From assembly GCF_003999975.1 (NCBI RefSeq), contig NZ_RJAC01000011.1, positions 202,558 to 266,557 on the forward strand: a stretch of DNA of 64,000 nt. Reading direction: 5' to 3'. Position 1 is the first letter of the stretch. Every line of letters begins with the position of its first letter. This document shows positions 50,261-58,869 of the stretch, in pieces. The notes under the pieces are model-generated. The model did not search any database. It was not told where the DNA came from and saw nothing but the letters and a program-made list of their open reading frames with translations. The translations under genes were made by a program, and so were the position numbers. This DNA comes from Actinoplanes solisilvae. Its GTDB lineage: Bacteria > Actinomycetota > Actinomycetes > Mycobacteriales > Micromonosporaceae.

Positions 50261-51461
50261 AGCTCAAGTAGATACAGCTCTGACAGCGGTTCTCGTGGCG
50301 GGCGTGCTCGCGCTCGCCGGATGCGGTGGCGACGACGGCGGTGGCAGCGGTGACGGCCCCGGCGGCATGAGCGTCCCGAAGATCGACAAGCTGGTGGCGA
50401 TCGGCGCCGGCGAGGGCACGGTCAACGTGATCGCCTGGGCCGGCTACGTCGAGGACGGCTCGACCGACCCGAAGGTCGACTGGGTGACCGGTTTCGAGAA
50501 GGAGACCGGCTGCCAGGTCAACACCAAGGTCGCGGGCACGTCCGACGAGATGGTCGCGCTCATGAAGACCGGCGAGTACGACGTCGTGTCCGCCTCGGGC
50601 GACGCCTCGCTGCGCCTGATCTACGGCGGCGACGTCGCCCCGGTCAACACCGACCTGATCGCCAACTACAAGGACGTCTTCGAGGGTCTCAAGAACAAGC
50701 AGTGGAACTCGGTCGACGGCGCGGCCTACGGCGTACCCCACGGCCGCGGCGCCAACCTGCTGATGTACCGCACCGACACCGTCAAACCCGCCCCGACCTC
50801 ATGGTCCGCGGTGTTCGATCCCGCCTCTCCTTACCAGGGCAAGATCACCGCGTACGACTCCCCGATCTACATCGCCGACGCGGCGCTCTATCTCATGAAG
50901 ACCAAGCCCGACCTCGGCATCAAGAACCCGTACGCGCTCGACGACGCCCAGTTCAAAGCCGCCACCGACCTGCTGACCGAGCAGAACAAGCTCATCGGCG
51001 AGTACTGGTCCGACTACACCAAGGAGGTCCAGGCCTTCAAGAGCGGCGATTCCGTGCTCGGCACCACCTGGCAGGTCATCGCCAATCTGGCCAAGGCCGA
51101 CAAGGCGCCGGTCGAGGCGGTGCTGCCCAGTGAGGGCGCGACCGGCTGGTCCGACACCTGGATGGTCTCGGCGAAGGCCAAGCACCCCAACTGCGGCTAC
51201 CTCTGGATGAACCACATCATCTCGCCGAAGGCCAACGCCGGCGTCGCCGAGTGGTTCGGCGAGGCGCCGGCGAACAAGCTCTCCTGCGCGCAGACCGCCG
51301 ACAGGAACCACTGCGCCACGTTCCACGCCGAGGACGAGGCCTACTTCGACCAGATCTGGTACTGGACCACGCCTCTCGCGCAGTGCGTCGACGGGCGTAC
51401 GGACGTCACCTGCAAGGACTACGCGGCCTGGACCCAGGCCTGGACGACGATCAAGGGATAG
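50250..51461 (+). CDS. potD: Polyamine-type substrate-binding lipoprotein (PotD)
   Basis: This 403-residue protein has a lipoprotein signal ending LALAGC (Cys near residue 25) and then a Gly-rich linker. The PotD-like part begins TVNVIAWAGYVEDG and includes the YDVVSASGDASLRLI and GVPHGRGANLLMYRTD segments. Two Cys pairs near the C-terminus may form disulphides. GTG at 50250 is preferred to TTG at 50238 because GGAG lies nine bases upstream. It hands substrate to the PotB/PotC channel. Confidence 0.9.
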   Translation: MRHKAQVDTALTAVLVAGVLALAGCGGDDGGGSGDGPGGMSVPKIDKLVAIGAGEGTVNVIAWAGYVEDGSTDPKVDWVTGFEKETGCQVNTKVAGTSDEMVALMKTGEYDVVSASGDASLRLIYGGDVAPVNTDLIANYKDVFEGLKNKQWNSVDGAAYGVPHGRGANLLMYRTDTVKPAPTSWSAVFDPASPYQGKITAYDSPIYIADAALYLMKTKPDLGIKNPYALDDAQFKAATDLLTEQNKLIGEYWSDYTKEVQAFKSGDSVLGTTWQVIANLAKADKAPVEAVLPSEGATGWSDTWMVSAKAKHPNCGYLWMNHIISPKANAGVAEWFGEAPANKLSCAQTADRNHCATFHAEDEAYFDQIWYWTTPLAQCVDGRTDVTCKDYAAWTQAWTTIKG

Positions 51462-51462
51462 C

Positions 51463-52296
51463 GTGGCCTTCCTTCATCGGCATCCGCGGCTGCGTCTGGC
51501 CGCGCTGCTCTCGGCGCCCATGCTGTGGCTCGGGCTGGCCTATCTGGGCGCGCTGGCCGTGCTGCTCGTGTCGGCGTTCTGGACGGTCAACGGCTTCACC
51601 GGCGAGGTGGTCCGGGAGTTCACGCTGGCCAACTTCCGGACCATCGTCACCGAGGAGGTCTACCGCAACGTCACCCTGCGCAGCCTCGGGGTGGCGGTGG
51701 CGGTCACGGTCATCTGCGTCGTGCTCGCCCTGCCCATGGCGTTCTACATGGCCAAGGTCGCCCGGCCGCGCGCCCGGCACTGGCTGGTGATCGCGATCCT
51801 CACCCCGCTCTGGGCGTCCTACCTGGTCAAGGCGTACGCCTGGCGGGTGCTGCTGGCCAACGACGGCCCGATCGACTCGTTGTTCGGCGGGCCCGGCTAC
51901 GGCCTGTTCGCGACGATCATCGTGCTGTCGTACCTGTGGCTGCCCTACATGATCCTGCCGATCTACGCCGGCCTCGAACGCCTGCCCGACTCGCTGCTCG
52001 AGGCCTCGGCCGATCTAGGAGCAAGAGCCGGCCGTACGTTCCGCGGGGTCGTACTGCCCATACTGGTGCCCTCGATCTTCGCGGGCTCGATCTTCACGTT
52101 CTCGCTGTCGCTGGGCGACTACATCACCGTGCAGATCGTCGGCGGCAAGACCCAACTGCTCGGCAACCTCGTCTACGCCAACGTGGGCGCGGCTAACAAC
52201 CTCCCGTTCGCCGCCGCGATCGCCACCATCCCCGTGATCATCATGGTCGTCTACCTCGCCGCGGTCCGCCGCTCGGGCGCCCTGGAGGAGCTGTGA
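51463..52296 (+). CDS. potB: ABC importer permease (PotB)
   Basis: This 277-residue permease has six hydrophobic segments and the EAA-type loop DSLLEASADLGARAGRTFRGVVLPIL. An early VSAFWTVNGFTGEVVREFTLANF segment is typical of PotB-like permeases. GTG start follows the potD stop by one base. It forms the channel with PotC. Confidence 0.92.
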   Translation: MAFLHRHPRLRLAALLSAPMLWLGLAYLGALAVLLVSAFWTVNGFTGEVVREFTLANFRTIVTEEVYRNVTLRSLGVAVAVTVICVVLALPMAFYMAKVARPRARHWLVIAILTPLWASYLVKAYAWRVLLANDGPIDSLFGGPGYGLFATIIVLSYLWLPYMILPIYAGLERLPDSLLEASADLGARAGRTFRGVVLPILVPSIFAGSIFTFSLSLGDYITVQIVGGKTQLLGNLVYANVGAANNLPFAAAIATIPVIIMVVYLAAVRRSGALEEL

Positions 52297-53108
52297 CGCT
52301 CAGTGCGTGGTCGCGATGGTCGTTGCGTGTCGTGATGGCGCTCGGCCTGCTGTTCATCTACGTCCCGCTCCTGCTCGTGCTGGTCAACTCGTTCAATGGC
52401 GACCGTACGTTCGGCTGGCCGCCCCACGACTTCACGACCCGCTGGTGGACGGCCGCCTGGAACAACGGGGGAGCGCGCGACGCCCTCTGGACCTCGGTGA
52501 AGGCCGGACTCGGCGCGACCGCGATCGCCCTGGTGCTCGGCACCATGGTCGCCTTCGCCGTACAACGCTTCAAATTCTTCGGCCGCGACACGGTGTCGCT
52601 GCTCATCGTTCTGCCGATCGCGCTGCCCGGCATCGTCACCGGCATCGCCCTGGACAGCGCCTGGCGCTCGGTGATCGCCCCGCTCGGCCTCGGCAAGGGC
52701 CTGTTCTCGGTCATCGTCGGCCACGCGACGTTCTGCGTGGTCACCGTCTACAACAACGTCCTTGCTCGCCTGCGTCGCAGCGGCGTCTCGCTCGAGGAGG
52801 CCTCGGCCGACCTGGGTGCGTCACCCGGGCAGACGTTCCGCTACATCACGTTCCCGACGCTGCGCTCCGCCCTGCTCGCCGGCGGCCTGCTGGCCTTCGC
52901 CCTGTCCTTCGACGAAATCATTGTCACCACCTTCACCGCGGGGCCCGGCATCCAGACCCTGCCCATCTGGATCTTCAATAACCTGTTCCGCCCCAACCAG
53001 GCCCCGGTCGTCAACGTGGTCGCGGCCGTCCTGATCGTCCTGTCGGTGCTGCCCGTCTGGCTGGCCCAGCGCCTGGCCGGTCCCGAGGCAGGTGCCAGCC
53101 GCACCTGA
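52293..53108 (+). CDS. potC: ABC importer permease (PotC)
   Basis: This 271-residue permease has six hydrophobic segments, N-terminal YVPLLLVLVNSFNGDRTFGWP (PotC hallmark) and the EAA loop VSLEEASADLGASPGQTFRYITFPTL. Its GTG overlaps the potB stop by four bases. It is the last gene of the Pot-type operon. A terminator-like hairpin lies at 53345–53375. Confidence 0.92.
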   Translation: MTLSAWSRWSLRVVMALGLLFIYVPLLLVLVNSFNGDRTFGWPPHDFTTRWWTAAWNNGGARDALWTSVKAGLGATAIALVLGTMVAFAVQRFKFFGRDTVSLLIVLPIALPGIVTGIALDSAWRSVIAPLGLGKGLFSVIVGHATFCVVTVYNNVLARLRRSGVSLEEASADLGASPGQTFRYITFPTLRSALLAGGLLAFALSFDEIIVTTFTAGPGIQTLPIWIFNNLFRPNQAPVVNVVAAVLIVLSVLPVWLAQRLAGPEAGASRT

Positions 53109-53143
53109 CCTGCCGTCCACCAGCCCCGCCACGCGCCGGCCGC

Positions 53144-53248
53144 GCCGGCAACAACAGCTCCACCTGCGCGACGGCCCCGTCCATCTACGGCGACCTGTCC
53201 TCGATCCGCGCCTGGGTGAACACCCAGGTCGGCGGCCTCCCCGCCTGA
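53144..53248 (+). pseudogene. C-terminal remnant of an S1-family serine protease
   Basis: The 34-residue reading STCATAPSIYGDLSSIRAWV ending in a stop matches the end of trypsin-like proteases (C-A-x-A-P-S-x-Y-x-x-v-S-S-x-R-x-W-I). Nothing upstream matches the rest of the protease; the potC stop is only 36 bases away. Most of the gene has been lost. Downstream 53249–53340 is low-complexity CTGACC/GACCCGCC sequence. Confidence 0.6.
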
Positions 53249-53344
53249 CCGAATCGACCCGCCTGACCGGCCGGCCCGGCTGACCCGACCCGCCTGACCG
53301 GCCCGACCGACCGGCTTAACCGACCCGCCTGATTGAACCGAGTC

Positions 53345-53375
53345 GCGGCCCGGCGCACCTCCCGCGCCGGGCCGC
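53345..53375. terminator. Perfect 12-bp GC hairpin
   Basis: GCGGCCCGGCGC (53345–53356) pairs with 53364–53375 across a 7-base loop. It lies between the Pot operon and the convergent small gene ending at 53401 and probably terminates both. Confidence 0.75.
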
Positions 53376-53400
53376 CCTCGGTACCGAAACGCGGGTTTGA

Positions 53401-53688
53401 CTACCCCGCCAGATCGCACTGCTCCGATGCGTGCCGGGCCGTCGGCGGCGTCATCCGCAGGCTCTCGTTCTGGATCTGGCAGATCACGTCCGAGGCCATC
53501 TCCCGTCCCCAGCCGGGGCAGGCGTGATCCCGCAGGACCACCTCCGGATCGACCCGCAGGCGCTCGGCGATGGCGGTGATGCGGTCGCGCATCTCCTGCT
53601 CCACGGGCGGCCGGTCGATGACGAGGCCGTGCTGGTGAAGCGTCGCTACGAACTCGTCAACCAGACGAACGAGGGTTGTACCCGGCAC
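53401..53688 (-). CDS. Hypothetical small protein
   Basis: This 95-residue protein begins MPGTTLVRLVDEFVATLHQHG and contains helical, acidic sequence with a Cys-containing C-terminal half (DHACPGWGREMASDVICQIQNESL). I do not recognise a family. Coding-like composition, a normal start and its own terminator downstream support it as a real gene. Upstream 53689–53934 holds only a C-terminal scrap on the same strand (about 53803–53853, GPGNFFLGAVTIRVVTG). Confidence 0.5.
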   Translation of the reverse strand: MPGTTLVRLVDEFVATLHQHGLVIDRPPVEQEMRDRITAIAERLRVDPEVVLRDHACPGWGREMASDVICQIQNESLRMTPPTARHASEQCDLAG

Positions 53689-53934
53689 GATGTCTCCCTG
53701 GATCTGTCGCTGATGACGACAGTGTGAGCGTTCATGATCTAGAGGTGCGACGGCGCGACCGCCAAGATCGGTGATATCCGTCGTGCGGGGTCGACCGTCC
53801 GTCTAACCCGTCACCACCCGAATGGTCACGGCGCCCAGGAAGAAGTTGCCGGGCCCGGACGCCGGCCGGCAACGCCTCGCCGCGAGCCGCGGCCCGCCGG
53901 CAGTGCCGGGCGGAACCTGACCGTGCCGAGCCGG

Positions 53935-54534
53935 TCAGGCCAGCGGCTGGCCGGCCGACTGCGTCTCGGTCGGCTGAGGCGCGGCATGGTGGGTGAGAAC
54001 GGCGCCCGTCAGGAAGACACCCCCGACGGCCAGCGCCCCCAGCACCCCCAGCGAGACCTGCTGCTCAAGATCACCTTGCCGGTCGTAGTCGGATTCCGTC
54101 ACGACCGTCGTCCGCCCGTTCTCGACCATCACGTACTGCCCGTCGCGGATCTCGGCGTCCCCCGTCATTCCGGCGAAGGCCACGACCACCGCCAGCCAGA
54201 ACGCGAAGAACAGCACCCCGGCCAGCATGCTCGCCCAGTGCGGCACGTGCGGCGGCACCCACGAGGTCAGGCTCCACCGGGTGCGGGGCCGCGTGGTCCG
54301 GTAGTACCACCGGTTGCCGATCACCCCGGCGATCACGCCCGGCATCGTCAGCCCGGCCGCGACGCCCACCGCCACCGAGGCCGGTACGAGGCGCACACCG
54401 CCCACCAGCCCGCCGATGAGCACGGCCGACCACATCAGGCCGGCGGAGCACATGGCGCTGAACACGACCAGCCACCGCTGCGGAATCACGTTCCGGACGT
54501 TATCCGGCAAATCCCGCCCGCGTGGTCGTTTCAT
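53935..54534 (-). CDS. Hypothetical four-helix membrane protein
   Basis: This 199-residue protein has four hydrophobic segments (about residues 20–45, 47–72, 98–122 and 160–180) and an extracytoplasmic loop between the third and fourth. It ends in a hydrophilic tail. No family is recognised. Its ATG overlaps the stop of the RibD-like gene (ATGA), so the two are co-transcribed and coupled. Confidence 0.6.
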   Translation of the reverse strand: MKRPRGRDLPDNVRNVIPQRWLVVFSAMCSAGLMWSAVLIGGLVGGVRLVPASVAVGVAAGLTMPGVIAGVIGNRWYYRTTRPRTRWSLTSWVPPHVPHWASMLAGVLFFAFWLAVVVAFAGMTGDAEIRDGQYVMVENGRTTVVTESDYDRQGDLEQQVSLGVLGALAVGGVFLTGAVLTHHAAPQPTETQSAGQPLA

Positions 54535-55286
54535 CGAGAGCCGCTACGCACCACCTCGTACCGCAGCGACAGCGTCCCGTCCGCCTCGGTGTGCGACGAC
54601 AGCATCCGCAGCCGGGTCGGCATCTCCCCGTCGGCCAGCGCCGGCCCGTCGAACACTCCCGGCGCCCCGGCCCCGCCCACCGCCGCGGGCAGCACGATCA
54701 GGTGAATCTCGTCCACCAGTCCCGCGCGCAGCAGCGCACCGTTGAGTCCGCCCCCGCCGGTCGACACCACACAGGTCACCCCGAGCCGCGACCGCATCCG
54801 CCGCAGCGCCGCCCCCAGGTCGACCCGCTGAGTTCCCGCCACCAGATAGCTGATCCGCTCGCGCCGCAGGAAGGCCAGGTAGGCCGCCGGCGTGGCCCGC
54901 GACACCAGCACGAGCAGTTGCTGCCCGTCGTTCTCCTTCATCGTCCACCGGACCCGCCCCCGCCCGTCCACCACCGTGAACCAGGAGGCAGCCTCCCCGA
55001 CGACGAAATCCTCATAGAAGTCTTCGGACGGCGAGACCGGCGGCAACCCGGTCAGCGGCCCCGCCGTTCCCGGCACCAGCGACCCGCTGCCCTCCAACGT
55101 GGCGCTCGGCGCGAAGAGCCTGTCCAGCAACACCTTCCGCGCCTGCTCGACCGCCTGAGCACTGGGCGGCCGCAACGACTCCCAGACCTTGCCGTCCTCG
55201 GTGGTCATCAGCGGCCGATCCCGCCGCAACGCCACCCGCCCATCGACCGAACTAGCCACCGACACCACAACCCGAGGCCTCTCCAT
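54531..55286 (-). CDS. RibD C-terminal-domain (dihydrofolate-reductase-like) protein
   Basis: This 251-residue protein has the RibD_C/DHFR-like fold: start VVVSVASSVDGRVAL, then a nucleotide-binding core with CVVSTGGGGLNGALLRAGLVDEIHLIVLPAAVGG. In riboflavin synthesis this domain reduces a pyrimidine intermediate using NADPH. Stand-alone members in actinomycetes act on other pterin- or pyrimidine-like substrates. No rib genes are nearby. The insert between about residues 55 and 100 is longer than usual. Function beyond reductase is not clear. Confidence 0.78.
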   Translation of the reverse strand: MERPRVVVSVASSVDGRVALRRDRPLMTTEDGKVWESLRPPSAQAVEQARKVLLDRLFAPSATLEGSGSLVPGTAGPLTGLPPVSPSEDFYEDFVVGEAASWFTVVDGRGRVRWTMKENDGQQLLVLVSRATPAAYLAFLRRERISYLVAGTQRVDLGAALRRMRSRLGVTCVVSTGGGGLNGALLRAGLVDEIHLIVLPAAVGGAGAPGVFDGPALADGEMPTRLRMLSSHTEADGTLSLRYEVVRSGSR

Positions 55287-55367
55287 GCCCCCTTGGTAGC
55301 AGCGCCCTGCGACATTTCCCGCCGGATCGAGCGGTGCCGGCGACCCTCCCGCCGGATCGAGCAGTGC

Positions 55368-55982
55368 CTATGACCCGCCCGCCGGCCGACGGCGAGGCAC
55401 ATGTCGGCGGTAGGCGCTGACCGTCGGGTCACCGGCGATCCAGAAGCGCCAGGCGATGTCGAAGGCCGACGTCACTCCCACCCGTGGCCCCGCGGTGATC
55501 AACGACTGGTCGGCGGCGTCGCCGGAGACCAGCAGCGGCCCCGTGCCGTCGATGACCGAAGACCCATTGGCCGTACGATCCAGGGCCAGCACCTGCATGA
55601 GTTTGGCCGGCCCGGCCGCCAGGTCGGTGTCCTTACGCGCGGCGGGCCGGCGCTCTCGCGCGGACGGGAGTCCTTCGATCACCTCGCCGGCCCGCAGCAG
55701 CACAGCGGCAGCGCGCCCCTCCTCGCCGCAGACGATGTTCGCGCACAGATACATTCCGTAGATCTGGTACACGTACAGGTGCCCGGCGGGCCCGAACATG
55801 ACCGCGTTGCGGCTGGTCATCCCTCGGTGCGCATGACTGGCCGGGTCTTCGCCGAGCCCGCTGTAGGCCTCCACCTCGGTCAGCCGCACGGTGACGCCGC
55901 CGGCGGTCAGGTGCCGCCCGAGCAGCAGCCGGGCCGCCTCGTCCACCCTGCTCGCGGGCAGGTCAAGCCACGTCTGGTCCAC
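55368..55982 (-). CDS. 3-methyladenine DNA glycosylase (AAG/MPG family)
   Basis: This ~204-residue enzyme has the MPG pattern: VRLTEVEAYSGLGEDPASHAHRGMTSRNAVMFGPAGHLYVYQIYGMYLCANIV (catalytic Glu in TEVEAY and the intercalating Tyr region), and later AAGPAKLMQVLALDR. It removes alkylated bases from DNA as the first step of base excision repair. The start is uncertain: GTG at 55982 leaves a short N-terminus as in other members, while GTG at 56000 or 56072 adds low-complexity residues. Confidence 0.87.
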   Translation of the reverse strand: MDQTWLDLPASRVDEAARLLLGRHLTAGGVTVRLTEVEAYSGLGEDPASHAHRGMTSRNAVMFGPAGHLYVYQIYGMYLCANIVCGEEGRAAAVLLRAGEVIEGLPSARERRPAARKDTDLAAGPAKLMQVLALDRTANGSSVIDGTGPLLVSGDAADQSLITAGPRVGVTSAFDIAWRFWIAGDPTVSAYRRHVPRRRPAGGS

Positions 55983-56322
55983 CTGATCAGCCAAGCACAC
56001 CGCGCCGCCGGGAACCCCGGGCGCCCGGCCTGGACGACCCGGCCGACCGCTTTCGAGGATCGAGGCCCGCACCGGGCTGGGTGCTCGGTGACCGCCGACA
56101 TGATCAGATGGCTGCCCATCGGCCGGTCATCGACGAATCCTCATTGGACGTCGAACCGGAACACCCAAACCTTACGTTTAGCTATCACCCACTTACTGGA
56201 TGATGCATCGATGATTTACGCTGTCCGCGCAGCAGTGCTGGGTGAGATTCCCGCCTAGGGATTCTCGCTGTCTCGGACAAGGCAGTCCGATTGTCTCGTT
56301 CGAAACAACGACGGGGAGTTCG
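55983..56322. promoter_or_regulatory. Control region between MPG and XRE genes, with an AT-richer core
   Basis: These 340 bases contain no other gene. The middle part, 56155–56225, is clearly AT-richer than the rest and is a good place for divergent promoters. Imperfect dyads lie at 56240–56265 (GAGATTCCC facing GGGATTCTC) and at 56276–56291 (CGGAC–N6–GTCCG). GGGAG precedes the XRE start. Confidence 0.4.
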
Positions 56323-57198
56323 ATGAGCGAAACCGGTTCGACCGTTCCGCGCCGCCAGGTCGGCCGGCTGCTGCGCCAGTTGCGCGAGCAGGCGGGGATC
56401 TCACTGATGGGGGCGGCCGAGGAGCTCGAGTTCTCCCGCGCGCGGATGTACCGCATCGAGAAGGGCGAGGTCCCGGTCCGTAAGCACGACGTGATCGCGA
56501 TGTGCAACGTCTACCGCGCGCCCGAACGGATCACCGAGGTGCTGATCGGCCTGGCCCACGAGTCGAAGGCCAAGGGCTGGTGGCACGCGTACGGGGATGT
56601 CGTACCCGGCTGGTTCGAGCTCTACGTCGGGATGGAACAGGCCGCGAGCCGTCTGCGCTCGTACGCGCCGACGGTCATCCCGGGCCTGCTCCAGCGCGAG
56701 GAGTACGCCGAGTGGATTTTTCGCAAGTGGATCGGCAAGGACGACGCGGCCGTCAGCAACGCGGTCGCGATGCGCCTCGAAAGGCAATCACTGCTTTCCC
56801 GTACGAGGCCCGCGGCCCCGCTGCTCGAGGTGTTCATCGACGAGGGGGTCCTGCGCCGCTCGATCCCCGACCGTTTCGGCATGCAGCGCCAGCTCGCCCA
56901 CCTGATGAACGTGTCCACCCGGCCCGGTGTCAGCGTCCGCGTCGTCCCGTTCACGGCCGGCCCGCACAAGGCCGCGAGTTCCGGCCAGTTCACCATCCTC
57001 GAGTTCCCGGCCGTCGGCACCGCCTCCCCGGAACCGACAACGATCTATTGCGAGAACCTCACCGGCGCGCTCTACCTCGATAAGCTCCACGAGGTCGAGA
57101 CCTATGAATCGATCTGGGACGAGCTCGCGTCGGTCGCGCTGAGCCGGACCCAGTCCGACGAGCTCATCGGGGCGATCCTCAAGGAGAGCGATGGCTGA
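56323..57198 (+). CDS. XRE-family regulator with DUF5753 domain
   Basis: This 291-residue protein has an N-terminal XRE helix-turn-helix (LLRQLREQAGISLMGAAEELEFSRARMYRIEKGEVPV) and a DUF5753 C-terminal domain (YAPTVIPGLLQREEYAEWIF, RPGVSVRVVPFTAGPH, YCENLTGALYLDK). These regulators are very numerous in Actinobacteria and work with small DUF397 partners, as in the WhiJ/BldB systems. The ATG of the DUF397 gene lies inside its 3' end, eight bases before the stop. Target genes are unknown. Confidence 0.92.
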   Translation: MSETGSTVPRRQVGRLLRQLREQAGISLMGAAEELEFSRARMYRIEKGEVPVRKHDVIAMCNVYRAPERITEVLIGLAHESKAKGWWHAYGDVVPGWFELYVGMEQAASRLRSYAPTVIPGLLQREEYAEWIFRKWIGKDDAAVSNAVAMRLERQSLLSRTRPAAPLLEVFIDEGVLRRSIPDRFGMQRQLAHLMNVSTRPGVSVRVVPFTAGPHKAASSGQFTILEFPAVGTASPEPTTIYCENLTGALYLDKLHEVETYESIWDELASVALSRTQSDELIGAILKESDG

Positions 57199-57394
57199 CC
57201 TGACCGGTGCCGTCTGGCACAAGAGCACCCGCAGCGGTGGCAACGGCGGCGACTGCGTCGAGGTCGCCCTCAACCTGCCCGACGTCGTCGCGGTGCGCGA
57301 CACCAAGAACCGCGACGGCTCGACCCTGACCTTCACCCACGCCGAGTGGGCCGCGTTCCTCGCCGGCGTACGCGACGGCGAGTTCGACCTTTAG
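57191..57394 (+). CDS. DUF397 small partner protein
   Basis: This 67-residue protein has the DUF397 pattern W-H-K-S-T-R-S-G-G, CVEVA, VAVRDTKNRDGSTLTF and W-A-A-F-L-A-G-V-R. Such proteins act with the adjacent XRE regulator, probably as modulators or antitoxin-like partners. The start overlaps the XRE stop by eight bases, so the two are made together. Confidence 0.93.
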   Translation: MADLTGAVWHKSTRSGGNGGDCVEVALNLPDVVAVRDTKNRDGSTLTFTHAEWAAFLAGVRDGEFDL

Positions 57395-57416
57395 ATCTGG
57401 GTGTGCCGAACTTTAA

Positions 57417-57443
57417 GACCTGATTAGCCACGCGGATCAGGTC
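57417..57443. terminator. 8-bp hairpin after DUF397 gene
   Basis: GACCTGAT (57417–57424) pairs with ATCAGGTC (57436–57443) across an 11-base loop, 23 bases after the DUF397 stop. It lacks a U-run, so it could also be an operator for the next gene. Confidence 0.4.
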
Positions 57444-57502
57444 ACCCGCGGGACGCATAGTGGGGCCGCGCCGTTCCCCCGACTCCCGAGGTGACCTGTT
57501 CC

Positions 57503-58231
57503 GTGTCGATGTCCGCCGTCGCCCGATTCCGCTACACCCTGGTCGCCGGCGCCACCGCCGTGGTGATCGGAGGCGGCTTCGTGGTCGCCGGCCTCACCCA
57601 GGATCCCGGGGTCCCGGTGAACACGGCCGCCGAACAGGCCCTCACGCAGGCCCCGGTCGAACCGCCCGCACCCGCGCCGGAGCCGACCTCGGCCGCCCCG
57701 AAGACGGTCAAGCCCAAGCCGGCCACCAAGGCGCCGACGTCCAAGCCGCCGACGAAGAAGCCCAAGCCCACGGCGACCGCCACCAAGAAGCGGGCCGCCG
57801 CCGTGACCAGCGGACCGGTCGTCGAGCAGGTGCTCGCACACATCAACGCCGCCCGCGTGGACGAGGGCCTCGAACCGCTCAGCCTGGACACGAATCTTTC
57901 GCGCGCGGCCGCCGTACACAATCAGCTCATGATCGACGGTTGTGGGCTGTCGCATCAGTGCAAGGGCGAGGACGGTCTCGGCGAACGCTTCAGCGCCCAG
58001 AACGTGAAATGGTCGTCGGCCGGCGAGAACATCGGCTTCGGATCCAGCGGCGGCAGCAACGCCGCGATGGTCAAGGCCGCGAACGGTCTCACCGACAACA
58101 TGCTGGCCGAGGTCCCGCCGAACGACGGCCACCGCAAGAACCTGCTCAACAAGGGCTTCGAACGCATCGGCCTGAGCATCGTGCGCGACAACGAGGGCAT
58201 CACCTGGATGACCCAGGACTTCGTGAACTAG
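57503..58231 (+). CDS. Secreted CAP/SCP-domain protein
   Basis: This ~242-residue protein has an N-terminal membrane segment (FRYTLVAGATAVVIGGGFVVAG), a Pro/Lys/Thr-rich linker (about residues 35–105) and a CAP domain. The domain shows LAHINAARVDEGLEPLSLDTNLSRAAAVHNQLM, GENIGFGSS, NDGHRKNLLNKGFERIGLSI and TWMTQDFVN, with the conserved His and Glu present. Such proteins act at or outside the cell surface; their biochemical role in actinomycetes is not settled. GTG 57503 is supported by GAGGTG nine bases upstream; ATG 57509 is possible. The stop lies inside a tandem repeat. Confidence 0.82.
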   Translation: MSMSAVARFRYTLVAGATAVVIGGGFVVAGLTQDPGVPVNTAAEQALTQAPVEPPAPAPEPTSAAPKTVKPKPATKAPTSKPPTKKPKPTATATKKRAAAVTSGPVVEQVLAHINAARVDEGLEPLSLDTNLSRAAAVHNQLMIDGCGLSHQCKGEDGLGERFSAQNVKWSSAGENIGFGSSGGSNAAMVKAANGLTDNMLAEVPPNDGHRKNLLNKGFERIGLSIVRDNEGITWMTQDFVN

Positions 58232-58269
58232 CAAGTACAGCGTGAACTAGCAAGTACAGCGTGAACTAG
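58223..58269. repeat. 19-bp tandem repeat over convergent stop codons
   Basis: The unit GTGAACTAGCAAGTACAGC occurs at 58223–58241 and 58242–58260, with a partial third copy (GTGAACTAG) to 58269. The CAP gene stop (58229–58231) is in copy 1 and the stop of the convergent nucleotidyltransferase gene (58266–58268) is in the partial copy. A recent duplication is the simplest reading. Confidence 0.85.
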
Positions 58270-58847
58270 GAGATCCAGTCGTGCCCGGGGTGGACCAGCC
58301 GTAACGCTGCGTCCAGCCACTCCCGCTCACCCGCCGTGAGCACCGGCGCCACCGCTGCGAAATCCTGCTCATCCTTGGCCCGCTGATGCTTGGCCTTGAA
58401 CAGCAACACCACGTCGGGGCTCAGATAGGGGATCCCCTCGGGGCTTCTCAAGACAATTTCCCCGTACGGTCGTCGCAGGCTCGCATCACGTCGGGAGATC
58501 CACACGTCCCCGTCGTGCGGCTCCCGGAACACGTCGAACACGAACGCGTCGGCCGTCGTGTCGTACGCCCAGGTCTGATACTGCTCGGCGAGCGCCTCCG
58601 GGGTGGCCGGCCCGACCTTTCCGTCGCGCGCCACGTAGAACGCGAGTTCCGGGAAGCGCCCGGCAATCGGGGCGAACCGGTCGCGCGGCACGGCGATCTC
58701 CAGGTCTTCATGCTCGCGCAGGCCGCCACCCAGATGCAGGTCGAGCGCCCAGCCGCCGGCCACGTACCAGGGCACGTCGATCCCGGTCAGCCGCTCGGCC
58801 ATCTGCCGGGGATGCCAAGGCCGCCACGCTTCGATGTCCGGTGTCAC
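58266..58847 (-). CDS. Nucleotidyltransferase, aminoglycoside-2''-adenylyltransferase-like
   Basis: This 193-residue protein has the pattern WYVAGGWALDLHLGGGLREHEDLEIAVPRDRF found in the ANT(2'')-type (PF10706) nucleotidyltransferases. It continues with a DVFREPHDGDVWISRRDASLRRP region and VLLFKAKHQRAKDEQDF, a basic helix. Some members adenylate aminoglycosides; most actinomycete ones are uncharacterised. In the H-E-D-L-E-I motif the second acidic residue is Glu rather than the usual Asp, which may affect metal binding. Resistance activity is not claimed. Confidence 0.7.
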   Translation of the reverse strand: MTPDIEAWRPWHPRQMAERLTGIDVPWYVAGGWALDLHLGGGLREHEDLEIAVPRDRFAPIAGRFPELAFYVARDGKVGPATPEALAEQYQTWAYDTTADAFVFDVFREPHDGDVWISRRDASLRRPYGEIVLRSPEGIPYLSPDVVLLFKAKHQRAKDEQDFAAVAPVLTAGEREWLDAALRLVHPGHDWIS

Positions 58848-58869
58848 ACCGGCAGCCTAGAGTTTGATC

